Positions 44,048 to 52,364 of a DNA stretch of 64,000 bases are shown piece by piece. The stretch comes from Fimenecus sp045594645 (GTDB taxonomy: Bacteria > Bacillota > Clostridia > Oscillospirales > Acutalibacteraceae). The translations under genes and the position numbers were made by a program. The notes under the pieces are model-generated. The model saw only the letters and a list, made by a program, of their open reading frames with translations. It had not been told where the DNA came from and did no database searches. Each line of letters opens with the position of its first letter. Position 1 is the first letter of the stretch. Location: the NCBI GenBank assembly GCA_045594645.1, contig JAZNYY010000029.1:1-64000 (forward strand). The letters run 5' to 3'.

Positions 44048-44124
44048 GTAGGGCGGGGACTCTTGGCTCACCTGAAAGGGGAGCTGTCATTTTCGCAGAA
44101 AATGACTGAGGGGTTTTCCCGCCG
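44048..44124 (+). repeat. Composite palindromic element (type A inside type B arms)
   Basis: Outer GTAGGGCGGG (44048-44057) and CCCGCCG (44118-44124) arms pair as GGCGGG/CCCGCC. Inside is a type A element, with an imperfect CTCACCT-GAA-AGGGGAG hairpin, then GTCATTTTC-GCA-GAAAATGAC, then TGAGGGG. Compared with the copy at 11040 the second stem is entirely different yet fully paired. Confidence 0.8.
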
Positions 44125-44140
44125 TTTTCATTAGTTTTTT

Positions 44141-44199
44141 AATTCCTACTAACTTTATGTGAATTAACTCTTGAATTCCTACTAATTTTGTAGTATATT
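44141..44199 (+). promoter_or_regulatory. Promoter and candidate operators of the iscR-like gene
   Basis: TTGAAT (44171-44176), 17 bases, TATATT (44194-44199). AATTCCTACTAA occurs twice, at 44141-44152 and 44174-44185, 33 bases apart; the second copy lies in the promoter spacer and is extended to CTACTAATTTTGTAG, a partial inverted repeat. This suits autorepression by the Rrf2 protein encoded downstream. Confidence 0.55.
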
Positions 44200-44241
44200 A
44201 AATTAGAAATAAACAACAATACTTTAAAAGGTTATGATTAT

Positions 44242-44676
44242 ATGAAAATCTCAACAAAAGGCAGATATGCGCTTCGCCTTATGACCGATTTGGCAATTCA
44301 TAAGGAGGACGGCTATATCTCAATAAAATCAATTGCAACAAGGCAGAATATCAGCGAGAAATATCTTGAGCAGATTATCAAAATGCTGTCAAAAGAAAAT
44401 CTTGTTGAAAGCACCCGCGGTGCGCAGGGTGGCTATAAGCTCACCCGCGAGCCCATTGAATATACCGTCGGCGAAATTTTAAGAGTTACCGAGGGTAGCC
44501 TTGCTCCCGTCGCTTGTCTTGAGACCGATGAAAACACCTGCGAAAACTGTATGGATTGCGTAACTCTCGAAATCTGGCAGTGTGTACTTGACGCAGTTAA
44601 TAAGGTTGTTGACTCAATAACTTTACAATATCTTGTTGACAAACAGAAAGAAAAGGGTAATTGCGGATGCTGTTAA
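44242..44676 (+). CDS. iscR: Rrf2-family Fe-S-sensing regulator, IscR-like
   Basis: 144 residues. Winged-helix N-terminus (MKISTKGRYALRLMTDLA, with the HTH at ISEKYLEQIIKMLSKENLVES) and a cysteine cluster at Cys-92, Cys-100, Cys-103 and Cys-106 that fits [2Fe-2S] ligation, plus a GNCGCC tail. With iscS and iscU downstream, an IscR role (sensing Fe-S status and controlling cluster assembly) is likely. CymR-type regulators lack this cluster. Confidence 0.88.
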   Translation: MKISTKGRYALRLMTDLAIHKEDGYISIKSIATRQNISEKYLEQIIKMLSKENLVESTRGAQGGYKLTREPIEYTVGEILRVTEGSLAPVACLETDENTCENCMDCVTLEIWQCVLDAVNKVVDSITLQYLVDKQKEKGNCGCC

Positions 44677-45242
44677 AATACGACTTGCACGAAGCTGCAA
44701 GATATATGGGCTATAAATATGGCAGTGAGCCAAGCGAAGAAATATGTGAGCTCTGCGAAGAAGCATATAAAGAGCTTTGCAAGGTGATTACACCGAAATA
44801 TATCTATAAAGAATACGAATTCACGAAAACTTCCGACGGAATAATCGTTGACGGAATTGAGTTCAAAAGCCATAAGCTTCTTAATCATTTAAAGAATTCC
44901 GCAACTGTCGTTCTTTTTGCCGCAACATTGGGGCAGGGCGCTGATACATTGGTGCGTAAATATTCGGTCACCGATGTTGCAATGACCTCTGTTGTGCATT
45001 GTGTGGGCGCATCTTTGGTAGAAAATCTTTGCGATGAGGCTTGCGAGCAATTGAAAAACACCATAAAGGGTGAGCACAGACCTCGTTTCAGTCCGGGTTA
45101 TGGCGGACTCGATATTTCATCACAGGCAGATTTCTTTAAACTTTTACCCGTAAATAAGCAATTGGGAGTAACTCTTTCAGATAGCTTTATGATGACTCCC
45201 ACCAAAACTGTAACCGCATTTATAGGAATTATCAAGGAATGA
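44667..45242 (+). CDS. Stand-alone methionine synthase activation domain protein
   Basis: 191 residues. Family pattern of the MetH reactivation (AdoMet-binding) domain: RPRFSPGYGG...LGVTLSDSFMMTPTKTVTAFIG near the C-terminus. In E. coli this is the last domain of MetH; here it is a separate gene placed directly before a MetH that lacks it. It would enable reductive methylation of oxidised cobalamin. The ATG at 44667 has aaaaggg 9 bases upstream and overlaps the iscR-like stop by 10 bases. Confidence 0.88.
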   Translation: MLLKYDLHEAARYMGYKYGSEPSEEICELCEEAYKELCKVITPKYIYKEYEFTKTSDGIIVDGIEFKSHKLLNHLKNSATVVLFAATLGQGADTLVRKYSVTDVAMTSVVHCVGASLVENLCDEACEQLKNTIKGEHRPRFSPGYGGLDISSQADFFKLLPVNKQLGVTLSDSFMMTPTKTVTAFIGIIKE

Positions 45243-45246
45243 TTTT

Positions 45247-47607
45247 ATGACCTTTAAAGAAAAATTCGGCAATGAAATACTGTTTTTTGACGGTGCAATG
45301 GGCACAATGCTCCAAAAAAACGGCTTAAAAACAGGTGAGTTGCCCGAAAATATGAACATAACTAACCCGCAAGTCCTTTTGAAAATTCATAAAGAATATT
45401 TAGATGCAGGGTGTAATGTTGTAACCGCTAACACATTTGGTGCTAACGGCTTAAAATTCGATAATGTAGAAGAAATTATCACTTCAGCCGTTTCTCTTGC
45501 AAAAAAATCAATAGAAAATACAGACCGCGATTGCTATGTGGCTTTTGATGTGGGCCCACTCGGTAAGCTTTTAAAACCAAGCGGAGATTTAGAGTTTGAT
45601 TGTGCCTATGACCTTTTCAAAGAGCAGGTTATCGCAGGCGAAAATGCGGGCGCAGATTTAATTCTCATTGAAACAATGGGGGATTTGTACGAAATCAAGG
45701 CGGCAGTTTTGGCGGCTAAAGAGAATACTGCTTTGCCCGTTCTTGTGTCAATGATTTTTGACGAAAAGGGAATACTCTTAACGGGGGCGGACATTAAAAC
45801 TGCAGTTATAACTCTTGAAGCCCTCGGCGTTGACGGAATCGGTATGAATTGCGGGCTCGGTCCCGACCAGATGCTTGAACTTCTTAAAGAAATGAAAAAG
45901 TATTCAAGTACCCCCATATTCATTCAGCCCAATGCGGGCTTACCCGTAAGCGTTAACGGCGTTACAACCTATAATGTAACACCCGAAGAATTCGCACAAA
46001 AACAGCTTGAAATTGTAAAAAACGGTGCTTGTGCTTTGGGTGGTTGCTGTGGTACAACTCCCGAGCATATAAAAGCAATGATTGAGCGTTGCAAAAATGA
46101 AAAGGTAGAAAAAATCTATAAAAAAGATTTCACCGCTGTTACTTCTTATTCTAAAACTGTAATTTTTGGCGAAAAACCCGTAATTATCGGTGAGCGAATC
46201 AACCCCACAGGTAAAAAAATGCTCAAAGAGGCGCTTCGCAATAAGGATATGGATTATATCTATCGTGAGGGCGTGGCGCAGGCAGATGCGGGCGCAGATA
46301 TTCTCGATGTGAATGTGGGACTTCCCGAAATTGACGAGCCCGAAATGATGCAAAACGCAGTTGAGGGCTTGCAAAGTATTCTCAATACTCCTTTGCAAAT
46401 TGATACTTCCGACTCCATAGCAATGGAAAAAGCACTCCGCCTTTATAATGGTAAGGCTATGGTGAATTCTGTAAACGGTAAAGCGGAGTCTATGAATTCG
46501 GTGTTCCCACTTGTGAAAAAATACGGCGGAGTTGTAGTGTGCCTCACTCTTGATGAAAACGGAATTCCCGAAACCTCCGACGGCAGAATTGCAATTGCAG
46601 AAAAGATTATTGAAAAGGCAAAAGAATACGGAATTTCTAAGCCAGATTTGGTATTTGACCCGCTTTGTATGACGGTCAGCACAAATAAGGATAATGCAAA
46701 AATCACACTTGAGTGTATTGAAAGACTTAACAATGATTTAGGCGTAAAAACCGTGCTCGGAGTTTCAAATGTGTCGTTTGGATTACCCAACCGCGAGCTT
46801 TTAAACTCAACATTCTTCACCCTTGCAATGCAAAAGGGACTCAGCGCAGGTATTATCAACCCTAAAAGCGATTCAATGATGAATTCTTATTATTCATATT
46901 GTGCACTTGCGGGCTTGGATGATAATTTTGAAAGCTACATTTCAAATAATACCGAAAGTAAAAAAGAGTTAACCTCTGAAAATACCATTGATTTAAAAAC
47001 CGCCGTAATTAAAGGTCTTAAAGCGCAGGCGAGGGCAGAAACAGAAAAAGAACTTCTCACAAAATCGCCCCTCGAAATCATTGACGGAATTTTAATTCCC
47101 GCACTTGATAAAGTGGGCAGAGATTTTGAAAACAATGTTGTATTCCTGCCCGGACTTTTAATGAGTGCCGAAACTGCCGGTATTAGTTTTGAAATAATCA
47201 AAAAGCATATGGCAAAAATCGGCTCAACTGACACCAAAAAGGGTAAAATAATAATCGCAACCGTAAAAGGTGATATCCACGATATCGGTAAAAATATTGT
47301 GAAAGTTCTTCTTGAAAATTACGGATATGATGTGATTGATTTGGGCAAAGATATCACACCTCAGCAAATCGTCGATGCCGTGAAAAAAGAAAATGCAAAG
47401 CTTGTGGGGCTTTCGGCATTAATGACCACTACAGTTCCCTCAATGGAAGAAACAATCAGTCTTTTACGCGAAGAAGCTGACGGTGTTTCAGTTATGGTTG
47501 GCGGTGCGGTGCTTACCGAAGAATATGCAAAAAAGATTGGTGCAGACTATTACGGTAAAGACGCAATGTCATCTGTGAGATATGCTGAAAAATTCTTTGT
47601 AAAATAA
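45247..47607 (+). CDS. metH: Cobalamin-dependent methionine synthase, without activation domain
   Basis: 786 residues. Homocysteine S-methyltransferase domain (1-290, with zinc ligands in GLNC-type MNCGLG and GGCCGT), pterin-binding domain for methyltetrahydrofolate (about 310-560, IGERINPTGKKM), cobalamin cap (about 590-660) and B12-binding domain with the lower-ligand motif DIHDIGKNIV near residue 677. The activation domain is the preceding gene. Makes methionine from homocysteine. Confidence 0.95.
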   Translation: MTFKEKFGNEILFFDGAMGTMLQKNGLKTGELPENMNITNPQVLLKIHKEYLDAGCNVVTANTFGANGLKFDNVEEIITSAVSLAKKSIENTDRDCYVAFDVGPLGKLLKPSGDLEFDCAYDLFKEQVIAGENAGADLILIETMGDLYEIKAAVLAAKENTALPVLVSMIFDEKGILLTGADIKTAVITLEALGVDGIGMNCGLGPDQMLELLKEMKKYSSTPIFIQPNAGLPVSVNGVTTYNVTPEEFAQKQLEIVKNGACALGGCCGTTPEHIKAMIERCKNEKVEKIYKKDFTAVTSYSKTVIFGEKPVIIGERINPTGKKMLKEALRNKDMDYIYREGVAQADAGADILDVNVGLPEIDEPEMMQNAVEGLQSILNTPLQIDTSDSIAMEKALRLYNGKAMVNSVNGKAESMNSVFPLVKKYGGVVVCLTLDENGIPETSDGRIAIAEKIIEKAKEYGISKPDLVFDPLCMTVSTNKDNAKITLECIERLNNDLGVKTVLGVSNVSFGLPNRELLNSTFFTLAMQKGLSAGIINPKSDSMMNSYYSYCALAGLDDNFESYISNNTESKKELTSENTIDLKTAVIKGLKAQARAETEKELLTKSPLEIIDGILIPALDKVGRDFENNVVFLPGLLMSAETAGISFEIIKKHMAKIGSTDTKKGKIIIATVKGDIHDIGKNIVKVLLENYGYDVIDLGKDITPQQIVDAVKKENAKLVGLSALMTTTVPSMEETISLLREEADGVSVMVGGAVLTEEYAKKIGADYYGKDAMSSVRYAEKFFVK

Positions 47608-47630
47608 TGGTATTTTTACCTATATTATAA

Positions 47631-47659
47631 TTGACAAATTCATACCGCAGTAGTATGAT
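47631..47659 (+). promoter_or_regulatory. Promoter and candidate operator of iscS-iscU
   Basis: TTGACA (47631-47636), 17 bases, TATGAT (47654-47659). The spacer holds CATAC-N7-GTATG, overlapping the sequence GTAGTAT, which also occurs in the iscR promoter spacer. A shared Rrf2 operator is suggested. Confidence 0.6.
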
Positions 47660-47721
47660 ATATACGAATTCACAGTAATTCACTATGAATTGTAATTTTT
47701 TCTACGAAAAGAGATGTATAT

Positions 47722-48903
47722 ATGAAGGTTTACGCAGATAATGCCGCAACCACAAAAATATCAAAAACAGCACTCGAGGCTATGATGCCTTGCTTTGAGG
47801 AAATTTACGGAAATCCCTCAAGTCTTCATAGTGTTGGGCAAGATGCGTTCCACGCAGTACGCGATGCGCGAAACACAGTTGCCGAGTGCATTAACGCTGA
47901 CCCCAACGATGTTTATTTTTCATCGGGCGGTAGCGAGAGCGATAACTGGGCAATCAAGGGTGCGGCTCATTTAATGGCTAAAAAAGGCAAAAAGCATATT
48001 ATAAGCTCAAAATTTGAGCACCACGCAGTATTGCATACACTCAATGCACTCGAAAAAGAGGGCTTTGAGATTACATTGCTTGATGTTTACGAAAACGGTG
48101 TCGTTAAGGTTGAAGATGTTAAAAACGCAATTCGCCCCGACACCGCACTCGTAACAATTATGTATGCAAACAACGAAATCGGCACAGTTCAGCCAATTCG
48201 CGAAATCGGTGCAGTTTGCCGCGAAGCAGGCGTGCTTTTCCACACAGACGCAGTTCAAGCAGTTGGTCATATTCCCGTTGATGTAAAGGCAGATAATATT
48301 GATATGCTCTCACTTTCGGGTCATAAATTCCACGGACCTAAAGGTGTCGGCGCACTTTACTGCAAAAAGGGTATAAGACTTCCTAATCTTATCGAGGGTG
48401 GCGCGCAGGAGCGTAACCGCCGTGCAGGTACAGAAAATGTGCCCGCAATTGTTGGTATGGCGGCAGCTCTTAAAGAGGCTTGCGATAATATGGAAGAGAA
48501 TACTAAAAAGCTTATCGCAATGCGTGAACAACTCATTGAGGGCATTCTCAAAATTGACCTTAGCCGTATCAATGGCGACCGTGAGCACAGACTCCCCGGT
48601 AATGTCAGCGCTTGCTTTGAGGGTGTAGAGGGCGAATCACTTCTTCTCTACCTCGATTTAATGGGTATTAGCGCATCTTCGGGCTCTGCTTGTACTTCAG
48701 GCTCACTCGACCCAAGCCATGTGCTTCTTTCAATCGGACTTGTTCACGAGGTAGCCCACGGCTCATTAAGACTTAGCCTTTGCGAAGAGAATACTCCCGA
48801 GCAAATGGATTATATTTTAGAAAAATTACCCCCAATTATTGACAGACTTCGTGATATGTCGCCATTGTGGGAAAAGATACAAAAAGAAAGAGGTAACAAC
48901 TAA
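47722..48903 (+). CDS. iscS: Cysteine desulfurase IscS/NifS
   Basis: 393-residue PLP enzyme that takes sulfur from cysteine. N-terminal YADNAATTKIS, the PLP lysine in SLSGHKFHGPKGVG (near residue 202) and the persulfide cysteine in SSGSACTSGSLDPSHVL (near residue 325). The long catalytic loop fits the IscS/NifS group rather than SufS. The stop overlaps the iscU start by one base. Also a sulfur donor for mnmA downstream. Confidence 0.95.
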   Translation: MKVYADNAATTKISKTALEAMMPCFEEIYGNPSSLHSVGQDAFHAVRDARNTVAECINADPNDVYFSSGGSESDNWAIKGAAHLMAKKGKKHIISSKFEHHAVLHTLNALEKEGFEITLLDVYENGVVKVEDVKNAIRPDTALVTIMYANNEIGTVQPIREIGAVCREAGVLFHTDAVQAVGHIPVDVKADNIDMLSLSGHKFHGPKGVGALYCKKGIRLPNLIEGGAQERNRRAGTENVPAIVGMAAALKEACDNMEENTKKLIAMREQLIEGILKIDLSRINGDREHRLPGNVSACFEGVEGESLLLYLDLMGISASSGSACTSGSLDPSHVLLSIGLVHEVAHGSLRLSLCEENTPEQMDYILEKLPPIIDRLRDMSPLWEKIQKERGNN

Positions 48904-49319
48904 TGGAATATTCAGAGAAGGTAATGGAACATTTCGTCAACCCTCATAATGTTGGCAAGCTTGAAGATGCAGACGGTGTGGGTGAAGTTGGTAACGCAAA
49001 ATGTGGCGATATTATGAAAATGTATCTCAAAATTGAGAATGATATTATCACCGATGTTAAATTTAATACTTATGGCTGTGCATCTGCAATCGCAACAAGC
49101 TCAATCGCAACTGATATGATTAAAGGTCAGCCCTTGTCAGAGGCTCTTAAGCTTACAAATAAGGCCGTTGTTGAGGCGCTTGACGGACTTCCCGCAGTTA
49201 AAATTCACTGCTCAGTTCTTGCAGAGCAGGCAATCAAAGCCGCAGTAAAAGACTACTACGACAAAAACAATATCGAGTACGACCCCGCAGACTTTGAATT
49301 CGAAGAACATCACCATTAA
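48903..49319 (+). CDS. iscU: Fe-S scaffold protein IscU/NifU N-terminal type
   Basis: 138 residues. The three scaffold cysteines are visible in NAKCGDIMK, TYGCASAIATS and KIHCSVLAEQA, with the Asp after the first Cys. Fe-S clusters are built on this protein with sulfur from IscS. The C-terminal tail ends in Glu/His residues. Co-transcribed with iscS; a type C repeat follows. Confidence 0.95.
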   Translation: MEYSEKVMEHFVNPHNVGKLEDADGVGEVGNAKCGDIMKMYLKIENDIITDVKFNTYGCASAIATSSIATDMIKGQPLSEALKLTNKAVVEALDGLPAVKIHCSVLAEQAIKAAVKDYYDKNNIEYDPADFEFEEHHH

Positions 49320-49324
49320 TAACA

Positions 49325-49369
49325 GCCTCCCTTGTTAAAGGGAGGGGGACCGTCGAAGACGGTGGAGGG
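49325..49369 (+). repeat. Palindromic element (type C) providing the nadA ribosome binding site
   Basis: CCTCCCTT-GTT-AAAGGGAGG hairpin, then ACCGTC-GAA-GACGGT and GGAGGG. Identical over this length to the copy at 60462. GGAGGG (49364-49369) lies 7 bases before the nadA ATG and is its only SD. Confidence 0.85.
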
Positions 49370-49376
49370 ATTCCCA

Positions 49377-50294
49377 ATGACAGTAAGAGAAATGCAAGAC
49401 AAAATCTTGCAACTTAAAAAAGAAAAAGACATCTGCATATTGGCTCACAGCTATGTGGCACGCGAAATACAAGAAATTGCCGATTTCACAGGTGATAGCT
49501 TTCAGTTGAGCGTACTCGCAGAAAAAGCACCGCAGAAAACTGTTATTATGTGCGGAGTTCGTTTTATGGCAGAAACCGTAAAAATTCTCTCACCCGAAAA
49601 AACAGTTTATATTGCAAGTCCTATTGCGGGTTGCCCAATGGCAGAGCAGATGGATAAAGAGCTTATCAGTAAGGTTAAAGAGCAATATCCTGATTATACC
49701 GTTGTGGCTTATATCAATACCACTTCAGACCTTAAAACAGTTTGTGATGTGTGTGTAACCTCATCATCAGCGGTTAAAATCGTTAAGAAAATCGAGAACG
49801 ATAAAATCCTCTTTATTCCCGACTGTAATCTTGGTGCATTCGTCGCTGAACAAGTTCCCGAAAAAGAGTTCAAACTCTTGCAGGGTGGGTGTCCAATACA
49901 CGCACGAATGAGCAAAAAGGATGTTGACAGGGCAAAAGAATTGCACCCTGATGCACTCTTCCTTGTTCATCCCGAATGCAGACCCGAGGTTGTGGCAGAG
50001 GCAGATTATATCGGCTCAACATCGGGAATTATGGATTATGCCCGTAAGAGTGATGCAAAAGAATTCATTATCGGTACAGAAATCAGTATTGCAGAATCTT
50101 TGCAGTATGAGTGTCCCGATAAGAAATTCTACCCACTTTCAAAAGAGCTTATTTGCCCCAATATGAAGGCTACAACCCTTGTTGACCTTTATAACACCGT
50201 AATAGGTGAGGGCGGCGAAGAGATTATAATGGACGAGCAGACCATTAAAGATGCTAAAAAATGCATTGATATGATGATTAAACTCGGTGAATAA
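49377..50294 (+). CDS. nadA: Quinolinate synthase A
   Basis: 305 residues. [4Fe-4S] enzyme that condenses iminoaspartate with dihydroxyacetone phosphate on the way to NAD. Cluster cysteines are seen in MCGVRFMAET, and near the C-terminus in SKELICPNMKAT; a third, in GGCPIHARM, is also typical. nadB and nadC are not adjacent; its place after iscSU may reflect its cluster demand. The start MTVREMQ is set by the SD lying in the repeat. Confidence 0.95.
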   Translation: MTVREMQDKILQLKKEKDICILAHSYVAREIQEIADFTGDSFQLSVLAEKAPQKTVIMCGVRFMAETVKILSPEKTVYIASPIAGCPMAEQMDKELISKVKEQYPDYTVVAYINTTSDLKTVCDVCVTSSSAVKIVKKIENDKILFIPDCNLGAFVAEQVPEKEFKLLQGGCPIHARMSKKDVDRAKELHPDALFLVHPECRPEVVAEADYIGSTSGIMDYARKSDAKEFIIGTEISIAESLQYECPDKKFYPLSKELICPNMKATTLVDLYNTVIGEGGEEIIMDEQTIKDAKKCIDMMIKLGE

Positions 50295-50295
50295 T

Positions 50296-51318
50296 ATGAG
50301 TAAAGCAATAATCGCAATGAGCGGCGGCGTAGACAGTTCTGTCGCCGCTTTACTTATGAAAAAAGAAGGCTATGAATGTGTCGGCGCTACAATGCAGCTC
50401 TATTCCGAAGGGGACTGCAGTGATGCGAAAGCGGTTGCCGACAAACTTTCTATGCCTTTTTATGTTTTTCCGCTTAAAGAAGAATTCAAAGAGCAAGTTA
50501 TTAATAAATTCATTGAATGTTATGAGCAGGGCAAAACACCAAACCCTTGTATAGAGTGTAATCGTACCCTTAAATTCGGTGCAATGATGGATAAAATGAG
50601 AGAACTCGACGGCGATTATGTTGTCACAGGTCACTATGCCCGTGTTGAATACGAAAACGGCGAGTATAAGCTAAAAAAAGCCGTTGATGAGAGTAAAGAC
50701 CAAAGCTATTTTCTTTATATGCTCACTCAAGAACAGTTAAAGCATATAAAATTCCCGTTAGGTGAATACACAAAGCCCGAAATCCGCGAAATTGCCGAAA
50801 AAAACGGATTTATCAATGCACGAAAAAAGGATAGTCAGGATATCTGTTTTGTCCCCGACGGCGATTATGCGAACTTTATTAAGGGCTACAACGGTAAAGA
50901 ATACCCTAAAGGACTTTTTATGCATAAAGACGGCTTTTCATTCGGAGAGCATAAAGGTATTGTGAATTACACAATCGGCCAGCGTAAAGGACTTGGAATT
51001 GCATATAAAAATCCGCTTTATGTTCTTAACATTGACCCCGAAACAAATAATGTTATTCTTGGCGATAATGAAGACTTGTTTACAGACGAAGTAACCGCTA
51101 AAAATGTGAATATAATCAGCGGAAAACCACTCACAGAGCCTATAAGAGTGCTCGCTCGTGTCCGTTACCGTCATAAAGAACAACCCGCAACCGCGTGGCA
51201 AGACGAAAACAGATTTTTACACATCAAATTTGACGAACCACAACGCGCAATTACAAAAGGTCAATCACTCGTAATATTTGACGGCGATACAGTCCTTGGT
51301 GGTGGCGAGATAATATAA
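50296..51318 (+). CDS. mnmA: tRNA-specific 2-thiouridylase MnmA
   Basis: 340 residues. PP-loop SGGVDSSVAALLM (residues 9-21), catalytic cysteines in NPCIECNR (near 80) and DSQDICFVPDGD (near 177). Makes 2-thiouridine at wobble position 34 with sulfur from IscS. One base after nadA, in the same operon as iscS. Confidence 0.96.
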   Translation: MSKAIIAMSGGVDSSVAALLMKKEGYECVGATMQLYSEGDCSDAKAVADKLSMPFYVFPLKEEFKEQVINKFIECYEQGKTPNPCIECNRTLKFGAMMDKMRELDGDYVVTGHYARVEYENGEYKLKKAVDESKDQSYFLYMLTQEQLKHIKFPLGEYTKPEIREIAEKNGFINARKKDSQDICFVPDGDYANFIKGYNGKEYPKGLFMHKDGFSFGEHKGIVNYTIGQRKGLGIAYKNPLYVLNIDPETNNVILGDNEDLFTDEVTAKNVNIISGKPLTEPIRVLARVRYRHKEQPATAWQDENRFLHIKFDEPQRAITKGQSLVIFDGDTVLGGGEII

Positions 51319-51356
51319 TTCGCAATTATGAAGTCGTAATTCGAAATTGAATAATT

Positions 51357-51381
51357 GTAGGGCGAGGGCTTGCTCCCGCCG
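51357..51381 (+). repeat. Type B palindromic element
   Basis: GTAGGGCGAGGGC-TTGC-TCCCGCCG. Its core GGGCTTGCTCCC matches the copy at 52365. Confidence 0.7.
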
Positions 51382-51384
51382 AAA

Positions 51385-51409
51385 TGTAGGAGCGAGTCCC
51401 GGATCGCCC
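51385..51409 (+). repeat. Second type B-like element in tandem
   Basis: Begins GTAGGAGCGA and ends GGATCGCCC, 3 bases after the previous element; pairing is imperfect. With its twin and following T-rich sequence it may end transcription from mnmA. Confidence 0.5.
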
Positions 51410-51421
51410 TTTCATTTTTTT

Positions 51422-51451
51422 ACCGAATACACTCCCAAAATAACCGAACAC
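51422..51451 (+). promoter_or_regulatory. Candidate LytTR operator (phased direct repeat)
   Basis: ACCGAATAC (51422-51430) and ACCGAACAC (51443-51451): two 9-base half-sites separated by 12 bases, a 21-base period. LytTR proteins bind paired 9-base direct repeats with this spacing. The site ends 10 bases before the -35 of the LytTR gene. Confidence 0.6.
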
Positions 51452-51461
51452 TTTTAATATA

Positions 51462-51490
51462 TTGCAAACCAAAATGCAGAATGATAATAT
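51462..51490 (+). promoter_or_regulatory. Promoter of the LytTR-DUF3021 operon
   Basis: TTGCAA (51462-51467), 17 bases, TAATAT (51485-51490), with an extended -10 TGa. Confidence 0.6.
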
Positions 51491-51511
51491 ACATTTGCAA
51501 GGAGGAATTTC

Positions 51512-51943
51512 ATGAAACTTCAAATTGTAATCGACCCTAATCGTGACGAAGAAATACTCATATATGCCCACGAGAAAACACCGTTAATCAGTGAGATTGA
51601 AGAACTAGTAAAAAGTCATTCTGTTGATTTAATCGGTTATGCACAAGATGAAACAGTAAAACTCAACTTGAATGATATTTATTGCTTTATAACGGAAGAC
51701 AATAAAGTATATGCACTAACTGAAAACGAGAAATTCAAAATAAAATCGAGACTTTATCAATTAGAAGAAAAACTTGATAATAACTTTGTCAAAATCAATC
51801 AGTCTTGTATAGCCAATATTAAAAAGATTGATAGATTTAAGGCAACTGTAGGTGGCTCGTTGACAGTAGTTTTCGAAAATGGGTATGTGGATTTTGTATC
51901 ACGAAGAAAGCTAAAAAATGTAAAAGAAAGGTTAGGTTTGTAA
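51512..51943 (+). CDS. LytTR-family DNA-binding regulator
   Basis: 143 residues. The C-terminal LytTR domain (about 40-143) has the DIYCFITEDNKVYAL, FVKINQSCIANIKKI and VSRRKLKNVKERL segments. There is no response-regulator receiver domain, only a short N-terminal region of about 40 residues, so control is not by a classic phosphorelay. The next gene, a DUF3021 membrane protein, is the usual partner of such LytTR proteins and may hold it in check. Confidence 0.93.
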   Translation: MKLQIVIDPNRDEEILIYAHEKTPLISEIEELVKSHSVDLIGYAQDETVKLNLNDIYCFITEDNKVYALTENEKFKIKSRLYQLEEKLDNNFVKINQSCIANIKKIDRFKATVGGSLTVVFENGYVDFVSRRKLKNVKERLGL

Positions 51944-51944
51944 T

Positions 51945-52361
51945 ATGAATAAATATGTAAAAGAATTTTTCCACCGTGGATTTGTATTCAGCGGATTCGG
52001 ACCAATAATTTTTGGAATTATAATCTTTATAGTATCAAAAATAACCGACAATTTAGTTTTGAATGCTGGTGAAGTATTAGTTGGAATTGTTTCAACTTAT
52101 CTGTTGGCGTTTGTTCATGCAGGGGCAAGCGTATTTAATCAGATTGAGCATTGGGGGATAGGTAAATCTTTGCTCTGCCATCTATCAACACTCTATGTTG
52201 CATATTCTCTTTGCTATTTAATAAACACATGGATTCCATTTGAACCAAAAGTGCTTTTGATTTTCACTTTGATTTTTATGGCAGTCTACTTTGTAGTGTG
52301 GGGTGTTGTATATTTCTCAATAAAAACCACAAGCAAAAACTTCAACGCAAAACTTAAATAA
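51945..52361 (+). CDS. DUF3021 membrane protein
   Basis: 138 residues with four membrane segments and a short lysine-rich cytoplasmic end. The pattern (ablation to FSGFGPIIFGIIIF near the start) fits DUF3021, a family found almost only next to LytTR regulators. The start is one base after the LytTR stop with aggttt upstream. Probably controls the activity of the LytTR protein by sequestration, by analogy with similar pairs. Confidence 0.88.
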   Translation: MNKYVKEFFHRGFVFSGFGPIIFGIIIFIVSKITDNLVLNAGEVLVGIVSTYLLAFVHAGASVFNQIEHWGIGKSLLCHLSTLYVAYSLCYLINTWIPFEPKVLLIFTLIFMAVYFVVWGVVYFSIKTTSKNFNAKLK

Positions 52362-52364
52362 ATC

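Noticed and set aside
51512..52361. A quorum-sensing two-component locus (AgrA/AgrC type).
   Set aside because: There is no receiver domain, no histidine kinase and no peptide gene; the partner is a DUF3021 protein.
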